Part shown: piece by piece, positions 19,458 to 28,945 of the stretch
Numbering within the stretch: the stretch's first letter is position 1
Layout: each line of letters opens with the position of its first letter
The notes under the pieces: model-generated
Databases searched by the model: none
Seen by the model: only the letters and a program-made list of their open reading frames with translations
What the model was told of the DNA's origin: nothing
Translations under genes and position numbers: made by a program
Assembly: GCA_009731375.1 (NCBI GenBank)
Contig: BJOX01000276.1
Location: 236,524 to 265,487 of the forward strand
Direction of reading: 5' to 3'
Length of the DNA stretch: 28,964 nt
Source of the DNA: Paulinella micropora
Lineage: Eukaryota > Cercozoa > Imbricatea > Euglyphida

Positions 19458-20997
19458 GTGTTCAATATCATCTATGACATGCTCGGGGGTGAGGCGAAAA
19501 GTCTAGTGCGTGACTTAGCTGATCCGGAGAAACTGACCTTTGGCCAAAACCCTAAAGCACTGTGGGACAGACTGCTAGCCCGGTACAAGAAAGCCGACCC
19601 CTCTGATGTTCAGGACAAGGTGAAGGAACTGAATGACTTCCTCTTTACGAGTAAGCAACAGTACGTCGGTCAGTGTGTAGACTTGAACGCTAGGAGAGAC
19701 TGGTTGGCTGATTATGGCCAAGCCCCAACCGATGACCGGATGCAACAAATAGTGAAGGATGCGTTAGTGGGCCCAAAGCAATCTGACTCTAGGGTAAAGA
19801 AAGCTTGGCAAGTCTGGGTGGAAATGGCTGAACTGAATCGCAAGCAGTTCAAGTGGGACTTTGCCTCCTGGTGGAAGTTCGTGCAAGATCGTGCCCTGGA
19901 GCTAGACAAGAAGTTTGACAGGGCCAAAGTGACTAGTTCCACAGAGAAAGGTTTGGCAGCTCGCAAGGCCGGAAAAGAGAAACCCAAGGACGAGTGCTGG
20001 CTCTTCAGCAAGGAAGGCAAATGCACTCGTGGGGCCTCCTGCCGCTACCTCTATGTTGGAGGGAAGGTGAGAGGGGTTTGTTTCTTGTGGGACAAACAGG
20101 GGGAGTGTAGATGGGCCGACAAATGTAGGTTTGAGCATGCCACTAAAGCCAAGAAGACCCCTCCCAAACCGGCAGATACCCCCAAGGGGGAGAAAAGCAA
20201 GAAGAGCGAGAAGAGCAAGGGGTCCAAGTGCTTTAACTGCTTCGAAAAGGGGCACATCGCCGGTAAGTGCAGCAAGAAGTGCCGGTTGTGCGGGGGCAAG
20301 CACAAGTTGAGCAAGTGCCCGGACAAAAGCCGAAAGGAGAAGGGCGAGGCAGCAAAAGGCTCAAAAGGGGGGAGTAATAGCGATGACTCCGAGGATGAGG
20401 AGCCGGGCGTAGCCTTAGCTCAGATGGTAAAGTTCCTAACCGGCAAGTCGAAAGACAAAGCCCTCATGGCTAAACCCGGGGGTGCCAACCTTCCCGAGCC
20501 GATCATACCACCGGAGGACGAAAACAGTCTGGAGATCTTGATTGAGGACGACGCCGACATAGACAAGATGAATGAGGGGCGGTGCCATGGAGTAGCGGAA
20601 GGAAAACGCCGGTGCGTAGCCCGGTTGAAGGACCTTGAGTCTCCCTTCAACAGCCTTAGGATTAAGGCAGCCACTCTCATCGATAGCAACTATTGCGTTG
20701 AGCATCAGTACCAGCGAGCCAAGCAAGAGAGAGAAAATGCCTTTCGCCGGTGGGCANNNNNNNNNNTTGGGCAGCCGACATAGCTCGAAGGGATCGTCTA
20801 GCTCTAATGTGCGAGATGGGAGAACGGGGGTTCAGAAGCCCAAATCAAAAGTGGGAGTCGAGGCCTTAGTGAGACACGAAGCCGCGAAGCGGGGTATCCC
20901 GTGGAACCGGTCCCTCTTGCCCATCATCCACTATGCAAAGCCCCGTGAACCCGGACAGTTTACCGAGTGGGTCATTAGCCGACAACCGGTAACATGA
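19458..20997 (+). pseudogene. Gag core with two CCCH fingers and CCHC knuckles (element B)
   Basis: The frame 19458-20756 runs into a 10-N gap and resumes in a different frame (part of 20767-20997). The first ~170 residues form a helical region with the Leu/Trp spacing of copia Gag. Then come two fingers of the C-x8-C-x5-C-x3-H type. In the first (19995-20054) the three Cys are present but the His position is Tyr (TAT). The second (about 20079-20140) is complete. A Lys-rich linker leads to a CCHC knuckle (C-x2-C-x4-H-x4-C) and a variant C-x2-C-x3-H-x4-C, together 20226-20324. An acidic segment follows. Copia Gag normally has only the CCHC knuckle, so the CCCH pair is unusual and suggests a different RNA preference. 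The 441-codon stretch is uninterrupted apart from the gap. Confidence 0.8.
20757..20766. other. Assembly gap (10 N) in gag of element B
   Basis: Ten N interrupt the Gag frame. Reading frames on the two sides disagree, so the gap length is probably nominal. Confidence 0.98.
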
Positions 20998-21033
20998 GAG
21001 GCGTCTGGTGTACCCTCATGGCGGAAGGTACCG

Positions 21034-22087
21034 GTGTACCGCCAACATGAACCTCAGGCCGGTGCACAAGCGAAGCATATGTACTTCAGAGGTGGGGTAT
21101 CCCCCTCTCGTGGGGGATTTGTGCCCCCGCCCGTAGCATCGGTGCCGGTACGCGCACAAGAGGTGAAGGGTACTCCCCTCCGTCCGGTAGCACCCAACCC
21201 CCGTGGAGAGAGTAAGGGTAGACCTAGCGGGGCGAGCGGGCCGTCAGCGGTACCTGCCCCGAAGGTTGAGATTGGTTCAAAGGCCGAGCCGGCTGAGGCT
21301 GGTAGTGGTATCATGAGTCAAAACCTGAAATCTTTACTCAAAGCAAAAAGGGAAAAGGTACATGGGGTGAAGGTGAGGCCCGGCCCGGAGGACTACCAAC
21401 CCGATGGTTTGGCGGACGTGGAAGATGGGCCCCCGGAGGTACAGCCCGACGCCGATCCTTCCTCGGAATCCGACGGGAAAGGGGAGCGTGAAGGTGAAGA
21501 GTCCCCGGCTAGAGATGGAGACATGGGTAGAGCTCCGGTAAGGGTGCCGTCCCCCATAGGTCCCGACCCTAGTAATGCAGACCCCGGTGGTGGGGATGCT
21601 ACCACCGGGACCGATAGCAATGCGGTGACTACGCCCTCCACCAGCCCAAGCAATAGGCGTAGGTCAGTGGGCTCGTGCGTTTGGCTTCCTTGAGACGGTC
21701 CGAGCCTTCGTAAGTGGGATGCCCTGGTTTGCGTCCCATGCTAAGACGGTACCCCCTGCAGACCGAAAGGTGACTTCCCTGTTACCCTCTACTACTAGTA
21801 CCGGTCCGTCTACGGCCCCCTCAACCCTAGCTGAGCCTGATAGTCCTACCCGACTAGGTACCGGAGAGCGGGAGAGTCGACTCCGAGCCGTGGCAGAGCA
21901 GCAAGGGAGATGCGCCGGATGCATCGTCCGGCGTTGAGCGGTGAGGAAGAAAAAGATGAAGCTGACTTCCGGAACAGGTGGGGAGAATGGACTAGGCTGT
22001 TGTACGACTGAGCGCAGGGGAGTGAGTATCCCATGAACAAGCCTAGATGGCCGAGACATTGGGCCGTAGAAGGAGCAGCAGCAAATA
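21034..22087 (+). pseudogene. Pro/Ser/Gly-rich linker between Gag and protease of element B
   Basis: The frame 21034-21693 and a shorter one, 21719-21937, encode low-complexity sequence rich in Pro, Ser, Gly, Asp and Glu with few hydrophobic residues, expected to be disordered. No domain was recognised. It sits where element D also has a long charged linker, so an extended spacer between Gag and protease is common to both. Frame changes near 21690 and 21940 show decay or errors. Confidence 0.55.
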
Positions 22088-22885
22088 GTGCCATCGGGTT
22101 TCAAACCTCTTACTAAGCCGTTCAGAGTCCGAGAAAGGGTGGTAGGCGGTGAGAGCGTACTAGAGAAGGAATACGCAACTTTGCCGGAAGCCGAGGGAGA
22201 AGCTGACCAGGTTGACGACCTAGTTCGTTTCATGACCGAACGCGGATGGATGGCTAAGGGGATCCGGCTAGCAGAACAAGCCCTCCTAGGACGGAGTGCG
22301 GACAAAGACCCCATGTTCGATTCGGGAGCTACGTTGCACTTTGTGCCGGCCGGAGCTGAACAACGCTTGTTCAACATTCAGCGAGGGATGAAACGGGTAG
22401 ATACGGTCAATGGGGAGACCACCGTGACTAAGAAGGGCTCATTAGACATGACGACCGTGAACGGAAAGGGGGAAAAGAACAGGTTACATCTAGGTAGTGT
22501 GTGGGTTAGCCCCAACATAGATGAAACCTTAGTCTCCGGGCCTCAGTTAGCTACGGAAGGTTACAGTGTAGTTCTCAACAAGAAGGGAGAGGGATACATC
22601 GCTAAGGCCCAGATACCGGACATTTCCCCAGAGCTTAAGGCCGGGGTCCTTTACCTAGACGCCAAGGACAAAGTGTGGCGTTTCGTGACATCCACCGACC
22701 AAGAGCTGGCTGCGGATAAGATTGAGGCTAGAGCTTTCTTTGGAAAGGAAATGGCGAAGGTCACGGAGTTGACTAGTGAACAACTTCATCAGAAGTTCGG
22801 AGGGCCCGGAAGCGGCATGCAGCGCCTCATCAGTGAAGCGTACGGGATCAAGATAGTGGGTGACAAACCCATGAGCAAGCGGTAA
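22088..22885 (+). pseudogene. Aspartic protease and pre-integrase region of element B
   Basis: This frame carries the protease active site F-D-S-G-A-T at about residues 78-83. The hydrophobic V-x-P-x-x-x-E-T-L-V-S-G-x-Q-L block follows, corresponding to the second half of copia proteases. The C-terminal part matches the GAG-pre-integrase zone: L-H-Q-K at about residue 230, followed by Leu-Ile helices, with a C-K-E-C pair just past the stop in another frame (near 22890). The protease would cut the Gag-Pol polyprotein inside the particle. A stop at 22883-22885 separates it from integrase, which continues in a shifted frame. Confidence 0.8.
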
Positions 22886-23640
22886 AAGAGTGTAAGGAGT
22901 GCCCAGCCGCCAAAGGGGGAAAAGTGAACCACCCGGCAAGCAACTAGTTGACACAGGTAGGGACGTTTGAAGCCGTGGCGTTCGACAAGTCCGGGTGCCT
23001 ACGCAAACCCCTCTATGGGGGGTTTTGGTATGGCATGGTGGGAATCGAGGCTAACACCGGGTATGCGTTTGGCCTCCTTCTAAAGGATGGCACCGCGGCA
23101 CCACAAGTGCGCTTCATGCGGGAATGCATAAACTTCATTGAGATGCAAAGCGGCAAGAAGGTGAAGGAAGTCCGGGTAGACGGGGAGCATATCTCAGCTG
23201 ACTTTAAGGAGCTGGTCCGGGACACGGGAGTGAGGAAGAGGATCAACACCCTCAACGAACGCAACAAGAACGCCTATGCCGAAGTGTCCCAACGTGGCTT
23301 TTGGCGCAAAGAGCGCCATAACCTGGTTAGGGCTCAGCTACTCTATGAGCTCTTGGGATACGCCCGGCAGCACGCTAATAATTATCCTCTTGCACAACCT
23401 TTCCCCGAAACGATCCGGTGGTGAGGTCCGGATGTTTGAGCTGATGCCCCGTGAAAGGAAGGTGAATTGGATAGCTTACCTTCATCCTTTTGGGTGTCTA
23501 TGCCACATGGTCATCGAGGGCAGGTTAGGACATGACGAGAGCTGGACGCACATGGCCGCCTGGTTAGGGCTGAGTTTGGAGTACTCCGCACAATTGATCC
23601 GTGTGAAGGTAGGGTGTTCCCATGGCGAAACGTCAAGAAC
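22886..23640 (+). pseudogene. Integrase of element B, frame broken
   Basis: The frame 22948-23424 holds the DDE core. The second Asp is in V-R-V-D-G-E-H, and the Glu in N-A-Y-A-E-V lies at the expected distance. The first Asp is probably in the L-V-D context near 22945, out of frame with the rest. The chain continues in the frame of 23276-23640, with the F-G-C-L-C-H motif and following W-L-G-L-S that mark the C-terminal part of copia integrases. Integrase joins element cDNA to host DNA and makes the 5-bp target duplication seen here. At least two frameshifts are present. Confidence 0.8.
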
Positions 23641-24409
23641 TCTGACGACAACCAGCCGGCCTGGCCCTTGTTGCAACCCCTCGGGAGAAGAAGGGCCTGA
23701 GCTTGGAGCCGTTCAAGGGAGACCCGTTAGTGGAAGACGCCGAGCTCGACCCGGAAACAATAGGGGAGTTGAAGGGAAGGTGGGTTGAGACCCCAGCCAC
23801 TCAGTGGGGCTGGGCTTGGGCCAAGAAGACCTATGGGGTGGGTTTTCGGGACAAGGTCCGACGAGGTCAGGTGCAAGACGTGAGTGAACCCATATGGGTT
23901 AAGAAGCAGAAGAAGAACGGACCAGCCCACTGGGTAAAGTTTGAGGATGACGACTCGCCAGACCGTATGTTGGACTCGGAGATCGTCAAGTACCTTGCCG
24001 ACGGTCCGGAGACCGCACATGCCGCCACGTTCACTAGACCGGTGAGTGAGAAGCAAGCTGATGAGCTAGGGTACTGGAACGACGCCCGAGCCGAAGAGAT
24101 GGCTACGCTCTGGGAGAAAGGTTGCTTCCGGGGGGGCGTGTCGCCGACGCGCTGGGGCCGTACGGGTGGGGACAGCCCCCCATCCTGTACGGCGACAACC
24201 AAGGCGCCCTGGATCTTTCTGATAAGAATGTATTTTCTAGGAAGCTCGGGCACGTGGATCTGCGCTGCGCCATCGTGAACCAGAAGGTGGACGCTGGGCT
24301 CGTGGTCAACGAGAAGGTGGCGTCGGGAGACAACATTGCCGACATCAACACAAAGCCGCAGCGTGGGGAGCCCTACCTTCGACGGGTGCGACCCGTCGCG
24401 TCGGACTAG
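23641..24409 (+). pseudogene. RT stub fused to RNase H end (element B)
   Basis: Frame 23703-24140 covers the integrase-RT spacer and the first RT helix (W-N-D-A-R-A-E-E-M-A-T-L-W-E-K-G), which in copia elements comes just ahead of the fingers domain. Within about 20 bp the sequence passes to the RNase H C-terminal half (frame 24122-24409), with Y-G-D-N-Q-G-A-L, a H-V-D-L-R block and A-D-I-N-T-K-P. The palm with its YVDD box, the connection and the first half of RNase H are missing. Compared with intact copia elements this is a deletion of more than 1 kb. The join lies near a run of seven G at about 24130-24136. The element cannot reverse transcribe itself. Confidence 0.85.
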
Positions 24410-24633
24410 ACCTGATCCGGCTCCATCTTTCGATCTATCTGTCTGTCTATCTATCTGTATACCTTTCCCTCTATCACGGAGTGCGACTCTCCACTGCGGG
24501 CGGCGGTTTGGCGTGGCATGAGACTTTCTCCAACGATTGGGACTTCCTACTACGTGGACTTTGGATAGGACTTTTGTTACGTTCCCGGTAGTCCGGTGGT
24601 AGATACTATGATTAGAAATTAGGTGACTAGATC

Positions 24634-24769
24634 CCCGAACTCCACAAGCTGTGGAGACGTAGGCTAGCATCTTTGCTTTCGCTTAGTCTTATTTTTGTGC
24701 ACTGTTGTGCCTGTAGCGCTTTAGTTGATATAGTGCAGCTATATACCCGAACTCCACTGGAGACGTAGG
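24634..24769 (+). repeat. Duplicated 3' UTR motif of element B, shared with A and E
   Basis: CCGAACTCCAC...GTGGAGACGTAGG (24634-24663) and CCGAACTCCACTGGAGACG (24747-24765) lie downstream of RNase H. Element A has the same motif at 16682-16704, and fragment E has a diverged copy on the minus strand at 14132-14144. The first copy can fold (CTCCAC/GTGGAG with a five-base loop). The conservation between unlike elements suggests a 3' RNA signal. Confidence 0.65.
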
Positions 24770-24843
24770 GTAGCTCACTTTGCGCTTTGCTAATTTTTCT
24801 AATCAGAGGCTAGTTGTTAGTAGCACGGTAACTGAGTCTAATT

Positions 24844-24852
24844 AAGGGGGAG
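24844..24852 (+). other. Polypurine tract of element B
   Basis: AAGGGGGAG directly precedes the 3' LTR start at 24853, and matches the tract of element A. Confidence 0.8.
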
Positions 24853-25228
24853 CATTGGATAATTAATTAGACACTTCCTCCTCAGCTATGTACATATTGT
24901 TATTTTATCATAGTATGTTAGCAATATTCGTTCAACGTGACGTTAGTAGTATTATTAGTTATTAATACAGTCATTTAGAGTACCTTTTCTGGTAGAGGTG
25001 ACACTAGTTTTTTACCATTACCAGTATTGCCCATATCAGGCAGTTTCGTAGGTCATTTTCTGGCAGTACATCTTTTGTGTGACGTCGTCAGTTAGACTGG
25101 CGGGAATTGTTCAGTATTGCGTTACGTATTGTTAAATTCTTTTACGTGGGAAGCAGTTGGCCGGTAGGAGGGGGACGCACCGAGTTCCGGTCGCCGTTTG
25201 CAGAAGTCGCGAGCGCTTTCTCCCAACC
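24853..25228 (+). repeat. 3' LTR of element B
   Basis: 376 bp, partner of 17256-17606. It starts CATTGGATAATTAATTAGAC and ends CCCAACC. Relative to the 5' copy it has short insertions near 24908, 24925 and 25118. Confidence 0.9.
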
Positions 25229-25233
25229 TCGGG

Positions 25234-25412
25234 TACTGGTAATTGCTTTACCTTTTATACTGTTGTATTTCCTTTATTTACGTGTAGGCGGGTAGTTAGT
25301 TTAATTTGACTGAGCCTGTGTCTGGTTCAGTTTCCTTCTGTCTTAATCAAGACTAAGTGTCTGAAGTACAGAATGGGAACCCCTCCCCCGGCAACCTAGT
25401 AAAGTTACAACG
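25234..25412 (+). repeat. 3' LTR of element A, right part
   Basis: This continues the A LTR from the insertion site of B to the terminal ACAACG, followed by the ATATG target duplication at 25413-25417. It matches 14938-15139 except for a ~27-bp deletion after TACTGG. Confidence 0.85.
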
Positions 25413-25417
25413 ATATG

Positions 25418-25497
25418 TGATTAATACTACATCATGAATATTAATCAGGATTGCTTGAACGAAAGAAACTTACGCTCAGGCTGCTACACTTACTTCT
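25418..25497. other. Short host spacer between element A and MITE copy 2
   Basis: AT-rich and without recognisable features. It should be host DNA that lay next to the A insertion site. Confidence 0.4.
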
Positions 25498-25499
25498 TA

Positions 25500-25770
25500 T
25501 TGCTGTTGACATTCAAGACAACAAAAAAAATTGATTTTTCTGTTTTGGTTGGAATTTCAGTTTTGGTTGGAATTTTGATTTTGGGTGAAAATTTGAATTT
25601 TTCAAATTAACTGCTATATTCGTCCGCAAAATATCGTAAATTTTCGCGAAATGTTACCGTTAAATTTGAAAATTTGAATTTTTGTCACAAAAATGAAAAA
25701 CTGTCACAAAAATGAAAATCTGACACAAAAATGAAAAATTAATTTTTGTTGTCTTGAATGTCAACAGCAA
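25500..25770. mobile_element. Miniature inverted-repeat element, copy 2
   Basis: Terminal repeats TTGCTGTTGACATTCAAGAC and its reverse complement are flanked by TA (25498-25499 and 25771-25772). The core is shared with copy 1 (CGTCCGCAAAATATCGTAA, TTCGCGAAATGTTA), with additional GTCACAAAAATGAAAA-type direct repeats. The outermost eight or so bases differ from copy 1, while TGACATTCAAGA-type inner repeats are shared. It has no coding capacity and would depend on a transposase encoded elsewhere. Confidence 0.85.
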
Positions 25771-25772
25771 TA

Positions 25773-27694
25773 GTATATGACCGGCGGCCCCCGCATGAAC
25801 TTTTAAGAATTATGCCAGGCACGATATTTATTTCAATTCACGTGCAAGCGTTGCGGCCGCTGCGTCAGTGTGACACATTGATCCTAAGTAACCTGGATCA
25901 AGGAATGCAGTGATCATACGCCTTCCTCATTTTTTCTTGGGTGCAGGTCTTTGCAAAAGATCTGAGAATTCTGGTCAGAAAAGAACAGTGCACTTGCGTA
26001 TTGTCGCGGCGCATGTCTTCCTTCGCCCACTGAAAATAAAACTCAGCTGGATTCAATTTAAGTCAGTCACATGATCGTTGACACTTGAATGTACTCAGTA
26101 ACAGCTTTTTTAGAAAATGTTAACTTTTGCCTTTTTCTCACATTTGTCTTTACTACAGGAAATAATATTGATATGTCAACTCTGCCATTACCTGCGGTAG
26201 GTAATAGGGTGGAGAGGTCGATGAGTAGATAGATAGATATCTATCTGACGTAAAAAGAGGCATTTGAAGCTGATTTTTGCTACTTTTTCTCAGACTGACT
26301 TGTGAAAATTTCCAAACTGCTGCAAAACGCTTACCAACTCGAAATCTTCTCGTTATTTTGCAGACTGTGTATTGTTTCGCAAGGGTCAAACAGTCTGTCA
26401 AGCAAGGATACTGAATAAACTGACAATCGACCGATCAAGAGTCTTTTAATAAACTTTCCCTGACCCCGGAAATATTTTGATGTCTATTGACAGCAGTGTG
26501 TGCATTCAATTGAATGCCGGTTGGTTATTTCCTCGCAGGTTAGTCAAGACTTACAACACGAACAAATCAAACTGATATCGTTGACTTGACGTGATGATCA
26601 TAGTAAATCATCGATACGGAACTAAATCATCGGAGTCATTACCGATGAGGACGATTTGAAATGCTGCATATAGCTGCTTCGCTGAATAATTGTTAGTACA
26701 TTAATTGCTATGTTGCGATTCATTTCTAGAAGTACGACTGACAATATGAAGGCGGTACCAAACCAAAACTTGTGTGATCAAAAACATGTTGGCGTAGGCA
26801 GGTCGGTGGATGGGCTGCTGGGTGTGCATTTGATCGCATCCCACCATACACCAAGGCCCGCCACAAGCTCGTCCATCCACGCCAGACCTAACAAGTAGAA
26901 AACGGAAGCGCGTGTATAATAACGGCAGTACAATAAAAGAACCAATAGTCACCATAATTATCGAAACAATATGCATGGAAAAATGGTATGGCAAACATTA
27001 ATAAATATATTAATGACAAAGGAACTATAATCAGTCTCACCAAGGACTTAATTATTTCTGAAGTACAGTATTTTACTTTTCCACTGCATCCTGTTATCAC
27101 TGTTTACAATGACGGATACCCATGCCCAGCGGACAAAACCTTGCAACATCCTATAATTGTTTTCTGCATGGTTGTAAAATAATCGAATTTTTTCTGAGGA
27201 CCTTCTGCAACAGGCATATTCTTGAAGTTGTTTGGAGCGGCTCCGATAAATCTGCCTCTAAGCGAATTCGTTCCGAAATCAGGATCAGAACTGAAAGGCT
27301 TCGAAAATCTGCACAAGAAAAAGTACGGCTACCAACTTAATCAATATGTATGATTATACGAATTCCTGTATATTTAGTTAGCACAAAGTAACATTAAATT
27401 ACCATTTACATTTACATTATATTGCATTACTTTGCATATATATTTATATATGTTCTTTGTTTTTTGGAAAGCTTTCTAACCATCCTCTCTGTACATGAGT
27501 GTCGTTTATCCCTTCCATGTTCTTTCACTTCTCACACATTCTCCCCTCATTGTCAATTTTCTTTCTAACACCACTTCCTACTTCTATGCAATAACAAACA
27601 CCAATCATATTTTCAATAGAACAAAACAAATAAACAAACGAATAACCAACATAAATGATCGACGAAAATAATAAGCGCAATGATACGTATGAAA
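25773..27694. other. AT-rich intergenic region
   Basis: Open frames here are short and lack protein-like composition, and none is supported. Small inverted repeats are present: AGATAGATATCTATCT near 26230-26245, ATTACCT/AGGTAAT near 26185-26203, and GTGGATGG (26806-26813) with CCATCCAC (26873-26880). It may contain the 3' untranslated region of the minus-strand gene that ends at 27695. Confidence 0.45.
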
Positions 27695-28185
27695 TCACCT
27701 TTTTCCTACGGCAGTCCGATATTCTTTAGTATAGTCCGCCCAAGCTGCGTCAAAAGCGGAAGTGGGACCAGGCACACTTGTCTTTAATGCCACGAGACGC
27801 AGGTACTCAGTGCACATTGCCTTCTCTAGGGCGATGAGATAATCGTCCCAACCGACAACTAGCTTCCCTGACACCCATGCTGTTATCCAGCGGCTGTATG
27901 CGGTAGGTTGGACCGGCTGGGACTTGACTGACATCACATACATTGCCTGTGTCTTTTGCCAGTCGTCAAAATAGTTAGCAGCAAAAACACCGTTGTTGGC
28001 GACAATACCCTCGTAGCCGTCCGACATGATACTGAACACCTTGAAATCTAAACATTAAAGACACACAGTCTTAACTTTTACTTAAGACTTAAGTCAATCA
28101 CAACCAGAAGTTAAACAATCTCTAACTTGAACTTACCAGGGTCGGGCTCGTACGCGATGTTAATGGAACTCACCACAGTAAGAAC
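27695..28185 (-). CDS. Last two exons of a second host gene, function unknown
   Basis: On the minus strand, exon 28185-28137 (49 nt) follows a pyrimidine-AG acceptor and ends at a strong GTAAGT donor. The 89-nt intron 28136-28048 ends in TTTAG. The final exon, 28047-27695, is open to a stop at 27695, with matching phase 1 at the junction. The readable part is about 133 residues, with many aromatic residues (Tyr, Trp, Phe), several Ser/Val stretches and a basic C-terminus ending G-K-R. The first exon segment has a Val/Leu/Ile-rich start that may be the tail of a hydrophobic segment. I do not recognise the family. Upstream exons, if any, lie past the poly-C gap or outside the window. Confidence 0.65.
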
Positions 28186-28338
28186 CTGCACACATCAATC
28201 GATGACGATATATTATATTAGAAAACTTGTCCATTCATCATTAATCGACAATTTAGTCAGTTCATAAGAAAAAATTACACAGGCAGAATTATTTCAGTGA
28301 AAAACAAGATCACGTGACCTGGCCATCCTCGCCTTTCT

Positions 28339-28339
<1 letters not shown>

Positions 28340-28369
<30 letters not shown>

Positions 28370-28420
28370 ACCCCCCNNNNNNNNNNNNNNNNNNNNNNNT
28401 TTTTCCCCCCCCCCCCCCCC
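28340..28420. repeat. Poly-C tracts flanking an assembly gap
   Basis: About 30 C, one A and six C precede a 23-N gap at 28377-28399. After it come five T and another run of about 16 C. The homopolymer probably caused the gap. On the minus strand this is poly-G, able to form G-quadruplexes, and it lies just upstream of the visible exons of the minus-strand gene. Confidence 0.9.
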
Positions 28421-28914
28421 ATAAATAAATAAACATAACAATAAAATAACTATGTAATCAAATAAACAGATATATATATGTATATATATATATTTACGAA
28501 GTTAACAACACAACAAAAATGAAAACATGTTATACAATATAATATATTATATATATCTTTATATGTTAAACATATATATGCATACATACACACACATTCA
28601 CGTAGCCTTATAACCACAACAAGCGACGCTTCTCAGGGCCCGGGACCTGAAACGTGTCTCTGGTAGACATCACGAATACTCAAGCAATGTGATCTCTCAC
28701 ATTCCTGGTGTACAGGGGATTTTATACTTGCTCTTCGGCTGATCTCTGCCCCCCCTCCGTCCCACTTCATCTCTATCTATCTCTTCCTCTCTGTTTGGGT
28801 AGATACTACCTGTACATACAACATATTTTCTTCTTGGCCTGCTTCTTCATGTACATACCTGATTCTTTGTATGTATACATATCTTTACCCAATACATTTC
28901 CTTGCGTGTTTGGC

Positions 28915-28945
<31 letters not shown>

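Larger units (their letters stand above)
17256..25228 (+). mobile_element. Ty1/copia retrotransposon B with reverse transcriptase deleted
   Basis: About 8.0 kb: LTR, primer-binding site, 1.1 kb leader, gag, a long Pro/Ser linker, protease, integrase, a stub of reverse transcriptase, the end of RNase H, 3' untranslated region, polypurine tract and LTR. It sits inside the 3' LTR of element A. The flanks are TCTGG (17251-17255) and TCGGG (25229-25233), a 5-bp target duplication with one mismatch. Several frame breaks plus the loss of the RT catalytic core make it non-autonomous. Protease before integrase before RT identifies the copia order. Confidence 0.9.
14856..25412 (+). mobile_element. Ty1/copia-like element A, decayed, split by element B
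   Basis: The 5' LTR is 14856-15139. The 3' LTR is split into 17152-17255 and 25234-25412 by insertion of element B. A perfect 5-bp target duplication ATATG flanks the whole (14851-14855 and 25413-25417). The internal region is only about 2.0 kb (15140-17151) and has no intact gag-pol. Remnants resembling a zinc knuckle and a reverse transcriptase motif are listed separately. It is the older of the two nested elements. Confidence 0.85.

Noticed and set aside
26701-27316. Overlapping short frames on both strands in AT-rich DNA
   Set aside because: None has a convincing composition, splice context or motif, and the opposite-strand pairs cannot both be real.
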